The notes beneath the pieces are model-generated. The model made no database searches. It saw only the letters and a list, made by a program, of their open reading frames with translations, and was not told where the DNA came from. Shown here in pieces: positions 25,300 through 33,587 of a stretch of 64,000 bases of DNA; position 1 is the stretch's first letter; each line of letters begins with the position of its first letter. Origin of the DNA: Scatoplasma sp964444175 (GTDB lineage: Bacteria > Bacillota_I > Bacilli_A > RFN20 > CAG-288); contig CAYUFI010000001.1 of the NCBI GenBank assembly GCA_964444175.1, positions 1 through 64,000 on the forward strand, written 5' to 3'. The translations under genes were made by a program, and so were the position numbers.

Positions 25300-27399
25300 T
25301 TAGGAATTTCTCTTCTTTACGATTTCGTCCTGAACGGTCTTCGGAACTTCCTGGTAATGATCGAAGGTCATCTGGTAGATACCGCGGCCCTGGGTCATGG
25401 CGCGTAAGTCCGAAATGTAACCGAACATGTTGGCTAACGGAACGAAGGCCGAGACGACTTGGGCGTTGCCGTGGGCTTCCATGCCGTCGGTAACGCCTCT
25501 GCGGGAAGAAATATCCCCTAAGACCGTTCCCAGATAATCGTTCGGAGTCGTGATTTCGGCGTGGACGATCGGTTCGAGAATGACCGGATCGCACTTGGCC
25601 GCGGCTTCCTTGAAAGCCAGGCCCGCCGCCATCTTGTAAGCGGCTTCCGAAGAGTCGACATCGTGGTAGGACCCGTCGAACAGGGTGGCCTTGATGTCGA
25701 TGGCCGGATAACCGGCGATCAGACCTCTGGTCATCGCATCGCGCAGACCATCGTCGGTCGGCTTGATGAATTCCTTCGGAATAGCGCCACCAACGACCGC
25801 GTCGACGAACTCGTAGCCTTTGCCCGGGTTCGGTTCGAAACGGATGTCGACAACACCGTACTGACCGTGACCGCCCGACTGCTTGATGTAACGTCCTTCG
25901 ACCTCGGCGGTCTTGCGGATCGTTTCGCGGTAGGCGACCTGAGGAGCGCCGACGGTGCACTTGACGCCGAAGTCATCTCTCAAACGGGTGACGTTGACAT
26001 CGAGCTGCAGTTCGCCGACACCGGCGATAATCGACTGGCCGGTTTCCTGGTTGGTATAGAAATGGAAGGTCGGGTCTTCTTCGCAGAGCTTCATCAGGGC
26101 GATGGCCATCTTTTCCTGGTCGGCCTTGGAAGCGGCTTCGATAGCTTCGGAAATGACCGGATCGGAGAACTGGATGGATTCGAGGGTGACTTCCCTGGAT
26201 TCGTCGCAGAGCGAGTTGCCGGTGGAGGTGGCCTTTAAGCCGACGACCGCGCCGATTTCGCCCGCGTGGAGTTCTTCGACATCCTGTCTCTTATCCGCGT
26301 GCATCAGGACCAGACGGGAGATACGTTCGTTGACGCCCTTGTTGACGTTGCGGACATAGGTGCCGGTCTTCATGACGCCCGAATAGATACGGACGAAGGT
26401 GAGCTTTCCGATGAACGGATCGGTCGTGATCTTGAACGCCAGCGAGCATAACGGCTCGTCGTTGGAAGCGTGGCATAAGACCTCGTTGCCGTTCTTATCC
26501 TTGCCTTTCTCCGGCGGAACATCCAGCGGAGACGGCAGTAACGCGACAACGTAGTCGAGCAGGTTCTGGATGCCCTTGTGCTTATAGGCCGAACCGGCGA
26601 GGACCGGATGGATTTCGCCGGTGATGGTGGCCTTGCGTAAGGCGGCCGTCAGTTCTTCGACGCTCGGTTCTTCGCCGTTAAGGACCTTCATCATGAGGTC
26701 GTCATCGTAGTTCGAGACCTTTTCGAGGAGCTCTTCGTGATACTTCGCGGCGACATCCTTGTAATCTTCCGGAATGTCGATCTTGACCGGCGGAATTTCC
26801 GCGCGGTTCTGATCGTCGAACTTCCAGGCGATCATCTTGACAAGATCGATGATCCCGTTGAATTCCTTGCCCAGACCGATTGGATACGTGATGACAACGT
26901 ATTCCGCGCCGAGCTTCTGCTTGATGGACTTGGCGGACATTTCGAAGTCCGCGCCGACCGCATCGAGCTTGTTGACGAAGACGAGACGCGGAATCTTGTA
27001 CTTTTCCGCCTGTCTCCAGACCGTTTCGGTCTGTGGCTCGACGCCGTTCTTGCCGTCGAGGACCGTGACGGCGCCGTCGAGAACACGGAGAGAACGCTCG
27101 ACTTCAGCGGTGAAGTCGACGTGCCCCGGAGTATCGATGACGTTGATACGGTAGCCTTCCCATTCGCAGACGGTGGCCGCGGACTGAATCGTGATGCCGC
27201 GTTCCTGTTCCTGCTTCATGAAGTCCATGGCTAACGTGCCGTCTTTGGTCGTGCCAATCTTGTAGTTTTCGCCAGTGTAGTAAAGGATCTGTTCGGTGGT
27301 AGTGGTTTTTCCGGCATCGATGTGAGCCATGATACCGATATTGCGGACCTTTTCCAGCGGGATGGACTGGATCTGTTCTGCATCATGCGTTTCTGCCAT
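25300..27399 (-). CDS. fusA: elongation factor G
   Basis: 699 aa translocase GTPase. G1 AHIDAGKTTTTEQ, switch I QERGITIQSA, G3 DTPGHVDFTAEV, G4 NKLDA and G5 GSAYKHKG are visible. Later domains are also recognisable: domain III (GVGELQLDVNVTRL), domain IV (QSGGHGQYGVVDIRFEP) and domain V (GDISSRRGVTDGMEA). Length is typical of EF-G1. It starts 21 nt after rpsG and is cotranscribed with rpsL-rpsG. Confidence 0.99.
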   Translation of the reverse strand: MAETHDAEQIQSIPLEKVRNIGIMAHIDAGKTTTTEQILYYTGENYKIGTTKDGTLAMDFMKQEQERGITIQSAATVCEWEGYRINVIDTPGHVDFTAEVERSLRVLDGAVTVLDGKNGVEPQTETVWRQAEKYKIPRLVFVNKLDAVGADFEMSAKSIKQKLGAEYVVITYPIGLGKEFNGIIDLVKMIAWKFDDQNRAEIPPVKIDIPEDYKDVAAKYHEELLEKVSNYDDDLMMKVLNGEEPSVEELTAALRKATITGEIHPVLAGSAYKHKGIQNLLDYVVALLPSPLDVPPEKGKDKNGNEVLCHASNDEPLCSLAFKITTDPFIGKLTFVRIYSGVMKTGTYVRNVNKGVNERISRLVLMHADKRQDVEELHAGEIGAVVGLKATSTGNSLCDESREVTLESIQFSDPVISEAIEAASKADQEKMAIALMKLCEEDPTFHFYTNQETGQSIIAGVGELQLDVNVTRLRDDFGVKCTVGAPQVAYRETIRKTAEVEGRYIKQSGGHGQYGVVDIRFEPNPGKGYEFVDAVVGGAIPKEFIKPTDDGLRDAMTRGLIAGYPAIDIKATLFDGSYHDVDSSEAAYKMAAGLAFKEAAAKCDPVILEPIVHAEITTPNDYLGTVLGDISSRRGVTDGMEAHGNAQVVSAFVPLANMFGYISDLRAMTQGRGIYQMTFDHYQEVPKTVQDEIVKKRNS

Positions 27400-27420
27400 A
27401 AATCAATTCCTTTCCTGCGA

Positions 27421-27897
27421 CTAGAAGCGATAGTGGGCGTAAGCCTTGTTGGCTTCCGCCATCTTGTGGACGTCTTCCTTCTTCTTGACCGCACCGCCGG
27501 TGCCGTTCGCGGCATCGATGATTTCTCCGGCGAGCTTATCTTCCATCGTCTTTTCGGAGGTTCTGAGTCTCGCATAGGAGACTAACCAGCGGAGGCCGAG
27601 GGTGACCTTGCGTTCGGCGCTGACGTCGACCGGGACCTGGTAGTTGGAGGCACCGACGCGTCTGGCCTTTAATTCGAGCTCCGGCATGATGTTGCCGAGG
27701 GCGACTTCGAAGACCTCCATCGCGGGTTTTCCGGTCTTCTTCTCGACTTTGTCGAAGGCATGGTACAGGATTTCCTGCGCGGTGCCTTTCTTTCCGTCGT
27801 ACATGATCTTGTTGATCAGCTTGGTGACGAGCTTCGAGTTGTAGATCGGATCGGCGATGACATCTCTATGCTGGATATTTCCGTTCTTACGTGGCAT
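27421..27897 (-). CDS. rpsG: 30S ribosomal protein S7
   Basis: 158 aa primary 16S rRNA-binding protein of the small-subunit head. Typical sequence: start MPRKNGNIQHRDVIADP, then KLINKIMYDGKKGTAQEI, RRVGASNYQVPVDV and the C-terminal MAEANKAYAHYRF. Length is normal. Between rpsL (24-nt gap) and fusA. In many bacteria S7 represses its own operon, and the leader upstream of rpsL shows possible structure (28388-28430). Confidence 0.99.
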   Translation of the reverse strand: MPRKNGNIQHRDVIADPIYNSKLVTKLINKIMYDGKKGTAQEILYHAFDKVEKKTGKPAMEVFEVALGNIMPELELKARRVGASNYQVPVDVSAERKVTLGLRWLVSYARLRTSEKTMEDKLAGEIIDAANGTGGAVKKKEDVHKMAEANKAYAHYRF

Positions 27898-27921
27898 ATT
27901 CGATTTTCCTAATCCTTTCTA

Positions 27922-28347
27922 TTACTTCTTGGCGAATTCGCCGTTCTTCTTGGTTCCGTATAAGGAGCGGCCCTGCTTGCGGTTCTCGACGCCGAAGCAT
28001 TCCAGACCGCCGCGGATGATGTGGTAACGGACACCCGGGAGATCCTTGACACGGCCGCCGCGGATGAGGACGACCTTGTGTTCCTGAAGGTTATGGCCTT
28101 CTCCGCCGATGTAGGCAGTGACTTCATATCCGTTGGTGAGACGGACACGGGCGTACTTTCTTAAAGCCGAGTTCGGCTTCTTCGGAGTCATCGTACCGAC
28201 ACGGGTGCAGACTCCGCGCTTCTGCGGCGCGTACTGAATGTGTTCCTTCTTGTTGAGAGAATCCCATCTCTTTCCAAGAGCAGGAGCTTTCGACTTTTCG
28301 ACAGACTGGATTCTGCCGTTGCGGACCAATTGGTTAATGGTTGGCAT
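27922..28347 (-). CDS. rpsL: 30S ribosomal protein S12
   Basis: 141 aa decoding-centre protein. Conserved blocks: MPTINQLVRNGR, KRGVCTRVGTMTPKKPNSALRKYARVRL, AYIGGEGHNLQEHKVVLIRGGRVKDLPGVRYHIIRGG, and the basic C-terminus ending GEFAKK. The Lys in TPKKPNS, altered in streptomycin-resistant strains, is the normal residue. First gene of the str operon; promoter at 28448-28476. Confidence 0.99.
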   Translation of the reverse strand: MPTINQLVRNGRIQSVEKSKAPALGKRWDSLNKKEHIQYAPQKRGVCTRVGTMTPKKPNSALRKYARVRLTNGYEVTAYIGGEGHNLQEHKVVLIRGGRVKDLPGVRYHIIRGGLECFGVENRKQGRSLYGTKKNGEFAKK

Positions 28348-28387
28348 TTGTTCTCTTTCCCTTTCTTGAATGAACTCTATTTACACG

Positions 28388-28430
28388 ATTCCGGGCGTTT
28401 CCGCGTCCGGACATATAAATAGCCCGGAAT
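28388..28430 (-). promoter_or_regulatory. structured leader of the str operon
   Basis: In the rpsL mRNA leader a perfect 9-bp inverted repeat (ATTCCGGGC 28388-28396 and GCCCGGAAT 28422-28430) encloses TCCGGGCG (28390-28397) and CGTCCGGA (28404-28411). The last two could pair instead with one mismatch. The two hairpins share an arm and exclude each other. No T run follows, so control would act on translation or stability. Possibly the autoregulatory site for S7 or S12. Confidence 0.5.
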
Positions 28431-28447
28431 GAAATCCGTGCTTCATA

Positions 28448-28476
28448 AATCTAAAGCATTTCGTCATGGGTGTCAA
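28448..28476 (-). promoter_or_regulatory. str operon promoter
   Basis: Minus strand -35 TTGACA (28476-28471), 17-nt spacer, -10 TAGATT (28453-28448). Consensus -35. Leader to rpsL is about 95 nt. Confidence 0.8.
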
Positions 28477-28485
28477 TAGATTTCC

Positions 28486-28530
28486 GTTAAAAAGATACGC
28501 CCGGATAGGACTCCTTAGTCCCCTCTGGGC
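28486..28530 (-). terminator. terminator of the flippase-YjdF-GT8 operon
   Basis: On the minus strand, 28530-28517 pairs with 28512-28499 (12 of 14 positions, AAGG loop), then GTATC and TTTTT. It also separates the operon from the str promoter just downstream. Confidence 0.65.
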
Positions 28531-28554
28531 TTCCTCTTCTTCATGAACAAGGAT

Positions 28555-29387
28555 TTAAAGCTTCCGAAACGCGTCTTTTCTCTTCAGATAGTCGTTCAAG
28601 ACGTCATCGAAGGCGTTCGTCTTCAGGACCTTATGCACCCTTTCGACGTCCCACGGCTTGACGTTCTGCGTGTGGAAGAACGGGAAGAAACGGATCGTCT
28701 TGCTGAAATGGCGGATGACCGTCTCGGCGTTTTCCTTATGCTGCTCGTTATATTTATAAGGAAGGAACTTCTTCTTGAGGACGCACTTGTTCAAAGCGTC
28801 CTGGTCGAGCAGGATGCTGTTCTTCCTCACGATGCGTTCGCGGCACTTCCGGAACAGCCCGGTCTCGCGGATGCGCTTCAGATTGAGCAAGAGCACGCCC
28901 GAGTTCTGATAATCCGCCTTGATCCAGAACGTCCCGAGGTAATCGGGCGCCGCGGCGAACTCGTAATCCTCTAAGTCCAGATCGTATAAGGACGAGATGT
29001 CCTTCATAACGAAGATGTNNNNNNNNNNGGCAAGGACGGGATCTCGTCCGCCAGAAGTCTAAGGAGCATGTACGGCGTATACGACGACTTCATGCCGTTT
29101 TCCGTCGAGGAGAACATCTTTTGAAATAAGGCCGTGCAGTCGACCTCTTCCACTTCCGAAGCGGGGTTCTTTTCCTTCACGAGGGAATTCAGATACCGGA
29201 TCTGTCCGTCCGAAAGAGGGACGTAGCGCGGATTTTTCTCCGCGAGGTCCATGCTTAAAAAATGGACGTGCACCGGGCGGGAATTGTACGCGAGGTAGGA
29301 GAGCAGGACGATTAAGAGCCCGTCCGCGACATCTTTGTTCCCCGCGATTAGCAGATGGATGGTCTTCGGGTCTTCGGACGGATTCAT
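28555..29387 (-). CDS. family 8 glycosyltransferase, interrupted by an assembly gap
   Basis: The start is ATG 29387 (MNPSEDPKTIHLLIAGN). The first part carries HVHFLSMDL and SYTPYMLLRLLADEIPSL. After ten Ns the second part resumes as IFVMKDISSLYDLDLEDY, then APDYLGTFWIKADYQNSGVLLLNL, LLDQDALNKC and HFSKTIRFF. This is the GT-A fold of the GT8 group (nucleotide-sugar dependent transferases such as LPS galactosyltransferases). The DxD metal motif falls exactly in the gap; the codon before Ile-Phe-Val is NAC, compatible with Asp. The gap size is a placeholder because ten Ns break the frame. The start overlaps the upstream YjdF-like stop by 4 nt, so it is coupled to that gene. Confidence 0.85.
29019..29028. 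other. run of 10 N (assembly gap)
   Basis: Ten undetermined bases inside the GT8 gene. The flanking frames need a length of 10+1+3k to join, so the true gap is longer, probably near 25-30 nt judging by the usual GT8 spacing around the DxD motif. Confidence 0.95.
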
Positions 29388-30067
29388 CTGAAAGAGAGTT
29401 TCCTTTCCTTGTACGGACGGCGGTTGAACGAATCGTATTCGTGCAGGTTCTTAAATAGGAACGAGGCGATTTTCCCGTTTAAGAGCAAGGAGTCGAGCAA
29501 GAGGATTCCGGCGCAGAGCAGGGATCCGCTCGCCATCGCGATCATGTCGGTCATCGTGTCGACCACGTCGGTCGTGACGTAGATCTGCGCGTCGTTCTTC
29601 AACAGGACGTCGACCGTGTACTCGATGATTTCCCAGACCCCGCCGACAGCGAGCTGGAAGACCGTCGCGAACCCGGCGATCCCGAGGTCGCTCCACTCCC
29701 CGTCCTTATTCAGCAGGGCGACGACGTACATGGCGCAGAAAAAGACGATCGGTCCGGACATCCAGTGCAGGATCTTGTCGAAGTGCGGGATCATCTGGTA
29801 AAAGTTGCACGCGTTCGCGAGGTACATCCCTAAGAAGTCGAAGAGATAGAGTACGGCCTTCATCGGCCAGGCCACGCGGAAGCGGAAAAGCAGCAGGAGC
29901 GCGACGGGAATCAGGGCGACCGCGAGGAAAGAAAGGTTCTGAATGGCGTGCGGGAACTGCTCGGAGAAAGGCTTCATCAAAAAATACGAAATCAGCCCGG
30001 TCAGGACGAAGACGAGCGGGGGCAGGATTTCCTTCAAGAAGAATACGGCTTTACTTTCTTCCTTCAT
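29384..30067 (-). CDS. YjdF/DUF2238-like integral membrane protein
   Basis: 227 aa with six to seven membrane segments. Conserved polar positions inside helices match the DUF2238/YjdF pattern: HFDKILHWMSGP, GVWEIIEYTVD and DTMTDMIAMASGSLL. The combination of His-Asp, Trp-Glu-Glu and Asp-Thr-Asp-Met is characteristic. The biochemical function of the family is not established. Its start overlaps the end of the flippase-like gene by 17 nt and its stop overlaps the GT8 start, so the three are a tight operon, suggesting a shared role in envelope glycan or lipid work. Confidence 0.75.
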   Translation of the reverse strand: MKEESKAVFFLKEILPPLVFVLTGLISYFLMKPFSEQFPHAIQNLSFLAVALIPVALLLLFRFRVAWPMKAVLYLFDFLGMYLANACNFYQMIPHFDKILHWMSGPIVFFCAMYVVALLNKDGEWSDLGIAGFATVFQLAVGGVWEIIEYTVDVLLKNDAQIYVTTDVVDTMTDMIAMASGSLLCAGILLLDSLLLNGKIASFLFKNLHEYDSFNRRPYKERKLSFR

Positions 30068-31301
30068 CCGTTTTCTCCTTCCGTTCTTCCCTTCTGGCGG
30101 AGATTTTCATCCGCAGTTCCTTCATCTGGTTCTTCAGCGAACGGCGGAAACGCCCTTCGAAGACCGCGTTGCAGATAAACGAGGCGATGAGCAGAAGATA
30201 ATAGGTCAGAAACCGCCAGAGCAAAGTGACCGTCGAAGTGATGGCGCTGATCTGTTCGCGCGGCATGGAGCTGACGAGCAAGGAACTCAAAACGATTTTG
30301 AAGGCGTACTCGATGCCGACCGTTCCGCCCGGAGTCGGAATCCAGACGACCGCCGCCAACGCGAAGACGGTCCCCATCATGACCACGAAGAAATCGCTCC
30401 AGCCGACGGTCTCCACCCCGACCGCCTTGACCACGAAGAAAGCCAGGGCGTAATTAAACGAATACGAGACGAACTTCAGGAGGAAGGCCCAGAACACGCC
30501 TTTCTTCTGATGTCCCATCTCCTTAACGACATTCTGGACGTTGACGCAGTAGCCTTCGAATTCGACAACCTTCGGCTCGAACCGTTTCAGCCACTTGAAA
30601 TGGCAGAGCCAGGAGAAGGTTTTCACAAGGAAGTCCGCCATCTTCTTGGAGACGCCCAGAGCGATGATGAACGCCAAGAACAGGTAATTGAAGATAAACC
30701 CGATCAGGGAAATCCACTTCAAGGAAGGATGGATGGCGTCCATCTCGCCGACGAAGCGGTTGAAGAAAAAGAGCGAGGCCGTGTTGTAGATGTTCACGAC
30801 GACCAAGAAGATGATGAAATTCATCAGGATGATTCCGCTCGCCTTCCCGGTCGTGTCGCCTTTCTTGTGGAGGGCGTAAATCTGGAACGGCTGGCCACCG
30901 GCCGCGAACGGGGTGACCCCGTTGAAGAAATGCTCGCTGGCCCCGATCAGATAGAGGTCCTCGAAATCCGCCTTGGATTCGGTGATTTTCCCGATGAGGC
31001 AGAGCGAAAGGGGATACGTGAAAAAATAGATTGCCGCAACGCCGATGGCCCCGACGAGCCACCAGTAGTTCGACCCTTCGGCGATCTTCGTGAAGGTCTT
31101 CCCGATTTCCTGGATTTCCCCGAAGGACAAAAAAAGCGAGACGACGAGGACGGTCAGGGCGATTAAAAAAATGACGCTCGAAATGTATTTGGTCTTGTTT
31201 TTCTTGTTGTAGAAGACTTCTTCTTGCAAGTCTTCCCCAGTTCCGGCTTTCTCTTCGACGGGAGCCGCTTCTTCTTTCTTCGTGTTTTCCGTTTCTTCCA
31301 T
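30051..31301 (-). CDS. LPG-synthase-TM/UPF0104 flippase-like membrane protein
   Basis: About 416 aa from ATG 31301 (MEETENTKK), with AAGGA just upstream; a GTG at 31328 is an alternative start. An acidic, Lys/Glu-rich N-terminus of about 45 residues is followed by eight membrane segments. The family pattern of UPF0104/MprF transmembrane regions is visible: GASEHFFNGVTPFAAGGQPFQIYAL and VWIPTPGGTVGIEYAF, the two Gly/Pro re-entrant signatures. Members such as the TM part of MprF and AglD-type proteins move or receive lipid-linked molecules. With a GT8 transferase it may form a glycolipid export unit (inference). Confidence 0.82.
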   Translation of the reverse strand: MEETENTKKEEAAPVEEKAGTGEDLQEEVFYNKKNKTKYISSVIFLIALTVLVVSLFLSFGEIQEIGKTFTKIAEGSNYWWLVGAIGVAAIYFFTYPLSLCLIGKITESKADFEDLYLIGASEHFFNGVTPFAAGGQPFQIYALHKKGDTTGKASGIILMNFIIFLVVVNIYNTASLFFFNRFVGEMDAIHPSLKWISLIGFIFNYLFLAFIIALGVSKKMADFLVKTFSWLCHFKWLKRFEPKVVEFEGYCVNVQNVVKEMGHQKKGVFWAFLLKFVSYSFNYALAFFVVKAVGVETVGWSDFFVVMMGTVFALAAVVWIPTPGGTVGIEYAFKIVLSSLLVSSMPREQISAITSTVTLLWRFLTYYLLLIASFICNAVFEGRFRRSLKNQMKELRMKISARREERKEKTDEGRK

Positions 31302-31383
31302 AGTCCTTCGAATCAGGCCACGATCCACGATTAGTTTATAAGTTTAAAGGGAAAGGAACAATAGACATTTCCTTATATAGATG

Positions 31384-32367
31384 CTAGAGGACGACCGCCC
31401 CCTGGTGCATGTCGATGAACGGCAGGTCCTCTTCGGACACGTCTCCTTTCTTGACGATCTCCGCCGACTGCTTGCGGTACTCGCTCGGGGACATCTTCAT
31501 AAGTTTCTTGAACGAAATGGCGAAATAGTTCGGATCTGGGATGCCGACCTTGTTGGCGATGTCCGTGATGGACTTGTCCGTATAGGCCAGGTAGTAGCAC
31601 GCGTTCGAGATGCGGTGGCTTAACAGGCACTGGATCGGGGACTGGTTGACGTATTTTTTAAAAAGCTTGCACAGTTCGGACTTGCTTAAAAGCGAATTCC
31701 GCGCGATATCGTCGAGCGTGATCTGGTTCATGTAGTTCTCGCGGATGAAATTGATCGCGGATTTCACGAGCAGGACCTTCGAGGAATAGGAGGTTCCGAT
31801 TACGTCGGACTTCGGAATGTTCCTGTAGAGGATGTACCAGGCGTCGAGCAGCATGATCTTGATGCCGAGCTCGTAGCCGTCCTTCTTGGCCGTGTTGAAG
31901 CGGATGGCGTTCATGATCGCGTTGATGAACCGCTTGCCCCAGTTCCCTTCGACCTTGGTGTCGGGGATGTAGTAATACGAATGGTCCCCGTTGATGATCG
32001 GGAGAACGTACATCCTCTCGATGTCGGAGGTGTGGTAACCGTAGATCATGACCGGGTTGAAAACGACCGTCTGGATGATGGAATTCGGGAAGTTGTCGTG
32101 CAGGACGCAGTGCAAAACGTTCGAGTTGATGAAGATCGCGTCCCCTTCGTGGACCGTCACGGTCTCGTCGTTGCAGGAAATGGCGATATCCCCTTTGATG
32201 GCGAGGGTAATCTCGACTTCGCTGTGCCAGTGCGCGTAAAAGGAACGCGCGCCCAGATAACGATAGCCGTCCCCGTAGAAGGCCACCGGGAATTCCGGCC
32301 GTCCGTGATTGATCAGTTCGTGCATGTTCTCATCTATCAAATGAGCACCGGTAATGGGGTTATTCAT
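31384..32367 (-). CDS. AraC-family transcriptional regulator
   Basis: 327 aa. The N-terminal cupin sensor (about 40-110) has HWHSEVEITLAIKGD and EGDAIFINSNVLHCVLH. The C-terminal double helix-turn-helix (about 218-315) contains ITLDDIARNSLLSKSELCKLFKKYVNQSPIQCLLSHRI and SITDIANKVGIPDPNYFAISFKKLMKMSPSEYRK. Such regulators usually sense sugars or glycosides. The GAGGTG site is 7 nt before ATG. A perfect -10 (TATAAT, minus strand) lies upstream at about 32389-32394. Its targets are not evident; it is flanked by an unrelated operon and a long intergenic region. Confidence 0.93.
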   Translation of the reverse strand: MNNPITGAHLIDENMHELINHGRPEFPVAFYGDGYRYLGARSFYAHWHSEVEITLAIKGDIAISCNDETVTVHEGDAIFINSNVLHCVLHDNFPNSIIQTVVFNPVMIYGYHTSDIERMYVLPIINGDHSYYYIPDTKVEGNWGKRFINAIMNAIRFNTAKKDGYELGIKIMLLDAWYILYRNIPKSDVIGTSYSSKVLLVKSAINFIRENYMNQITLDDIARNSLLSKSELCKLFKKYVNQSPIQCLLSHRISNACYYLAYTDKSITDIANKVGIPDPNYFAISFKKLMKMSPSEYRKQSAEIVKKGDVSEEDLPFIDMHQGAVVL

Positions 32368-32633
32368 TTCATATCACCTCTTTGACTATTATTATACTAT
32401 CCGGAATAAGAAAGGAAAGGGGAAACACGCCCCTTAAATTATTACATTCGTGTTAAAACGAGCGCGTTTGTTGAGAGCGGGTCGGAGTCTTCCCTTCCTT
32501 CTCCTTCACAAGCGCCCGGAATCTCCTTCCGGAAAAGTTTTTAGAAAAAAATTTTGGGAATTCCGTTTTTCGCCTTGAGAATATTTTAATATCCAGAAAA
32601 GAACTCCAACGTCCTCTTTTCGGGGTTGTTTCC

Positions 32634-32714
32634 CGAAAAAGGCCCGATGCGCTTAGCTCTTTGAACGGGCCGGTACCGGATCGGGCGGTTCAAGGCGTTT
32701 CGGACGGTTTTCAG
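32634..32714 (-). ncRNA. candidate structured small RNA with interleaved stems and a terminator
   Basis: Minus strand. Two perfect complementary pairs are interleaved: TTGAAC (32693-32688) with GTTCAA (32666-32661), and GCCCGAT (32686-32680) with ATCGGGC (32648-32642). The second stem is followed by CTTTTT. The order A1-B1-A2-B2 fits an H-type pseudoknot or two mutually exclusive hairpins, one of them a terminator. A perfect TATAAT (32726-32721) lies just upstream. The next gene in this direction is AraC 270 nt away, so a free RNA of about 80 nt or a terminated leader is possible. No known family recognised. Confidence 0.45.
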
Positions 32715-32720
32715 AATTTA

Positions 32721-32726
32721 ATTATA
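32721..32726 (-). promoter_or_regulatory. -10 box upstream of the candidate small RNA
   Basis: Perfect TATAAT on the minus strand; the best -35 (TTTGCT at 16 nt) is weak. Confidence 0.4.
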
Positions 32727-32787
32727 CTAAAAATCTACTAACAGCAAATTCCTCAAAAAGTGGCTTAATTACGGACTTTTTCAAGTG

Positions 32788-32816
32788 TTGACTTTCGATT
32801 TTTTCTTCCTTATTCT
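32788..32816 (+). promoter_or_regulatory. nrdG-nrdD promoter
   Basis: -35 TTGACT (32788-32793), 17-nt spacer, -10 TATTCT (32811-32816). The start point would be near 32823, about 40 nt before the GTG start of nrdG. Confidence 0.75.
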
Positions 32817-32862
32817 TAATTTACGCGAAGCGATTCGGCTAAATAGAACAGGGGAAGAAAAA

Positions 32863-33567
32863 GTGAAAATCTCTGGTTTGCAGAAGGTCACCCTTCTGGA
32901 CTATCCGGGACTGGTTGCATGCACCGTATTCACGCCCGGATGTAACTTTCGCTGCCCCTGGTGCCATAACGCCGGGCTCGTGATCCGTGCCGGAAACGAC
33001 ACGGTCTCCGAAGAAGAATTCTTCGCCCTCTTAAAAAAGAGGAGAGGGCTACTCGACGGGGTATGCGTCACCGGCGGAGAGCCGACGTTCCAGAGCGGGC
33101 TACTCGACTTCATTAAGAAGATGAAGGATCTCGGCTACCTGGTGAAGCTCGATTCGAACGGGTACTCCCCGAAGATTCTGAAAGAGATCGTCGGGAGCGG
33201 ACTTGTCGATTACGTCGCGATGGACCTCAAGAATTCTCTGGAGCACTATCCCGAGACCGTCGGAATGGATCCGAAGGAGTTCAAAAAGGAGAACATTCTC
33301 GAATCGGTGGAGTTCTTAAAGAGCGGAAGCGTCGATTACGAGTTCCGCACGACGCTGATCCGGCAGTTCCACGACGCGAAAAGGCTGAAGGACATGGTTC
33401 CTCTTCTGGTCGGTTCGAAACGGTACTTCCTCCAGAACTTCAAGGACTCGGGAGACTTGGTCGACGAAAGCAGGAAGTACGAAGGCTTCTCGGCAGACGA
33501 ATGCGAAGAATTCCAAAAGATTTTTCTGAACGCGGGTGTTCCCTGCGAACTCCGCGGAATCGAATAA
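32863..33567 (+). CDS. nrdG: anaerobic ribonucleotide reductase activating protein (radical SAM)
   Basis: 234 aa from GTG 32863. This start has AGGGGAAG five nt upstream; the longer frame from 32785 would begin upstream of the -10 and encode a meaningless hydrophobic lead. The radical SAM cluster motif is CNFRCPWC (CX3CX2C). Further blocks are VCVTGGEPTFQSGLLDFI (GGE motif), VKLDSNGYSP and DYVAMDLKNSLEHY. It uses S-adenosylmethionine to generate the glycyl radical on NrdD. The stop is followed 18 nt later by the chosen nrdD start. The sequence resembles the NrdG2/PflA-like group, typical of anaerobes. Confidence 0.93.
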   Translation: MKISGLQKVTLLDYPGLVACTVFTPGCNFRCPWCHNAGLVIRAGNDTVSEEEFFALLKKRRGLLDGVCVTGGEPTFQSGLLDFIKKMKDLGYLVKLDSNGYSPKILKEIVGSGLVDYVAMDLKNSLEHYPETVGMDPKEFKKENILESVEFLKSGSVDYEFRTTLIRQFHDAKRLKDMVPLLVGSKRYFLQNFKDSGDLVDESRKYEGFSADECEEFQKIFLNAGVPCELRGIE

Positions 33568-33587
33568 TGAAAGGACCGGTATACGTT

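Larger units (their letters stand above)
32368..32862. other. long intergenic region between the AraC gene and nrdG
   Basis: About 500 nt without a supported protein gene. It holds the AraC promoter near 32390, an AT-rich stretch with no recognisable feature (32400-32615), the candidate structured RNA on the minus strand (32634-32714), and the nrdG promoter (32788-32816). I see no ANR/FNR-type palindrome or clear NrdR box pair. Confidence 0.7.

Noticed and set aside
29943..31166. A 407-aa plus-strand open frame opposite the flippase-like gene
   Set aside because: Shadow of the minus-strand gene: low-complexity Asp/Glu/Arg composition, no start signal, no domain.
31340..31375. Inverted repeat AAGGAA/TTCCTT after the AraC gene
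   Set aside because: Only 6 bp of A/T-rich stem with a 10-nt loop and broken T run; too weak to call a terminator.
32785..32862. Upstream extension of nrdG from ATG 32785
   Set aside because: The extension overlaps the promoter (TTGACT-17-TATTCT) and encodes no family sequence; GTG 32863 has a good ribosome binding site.
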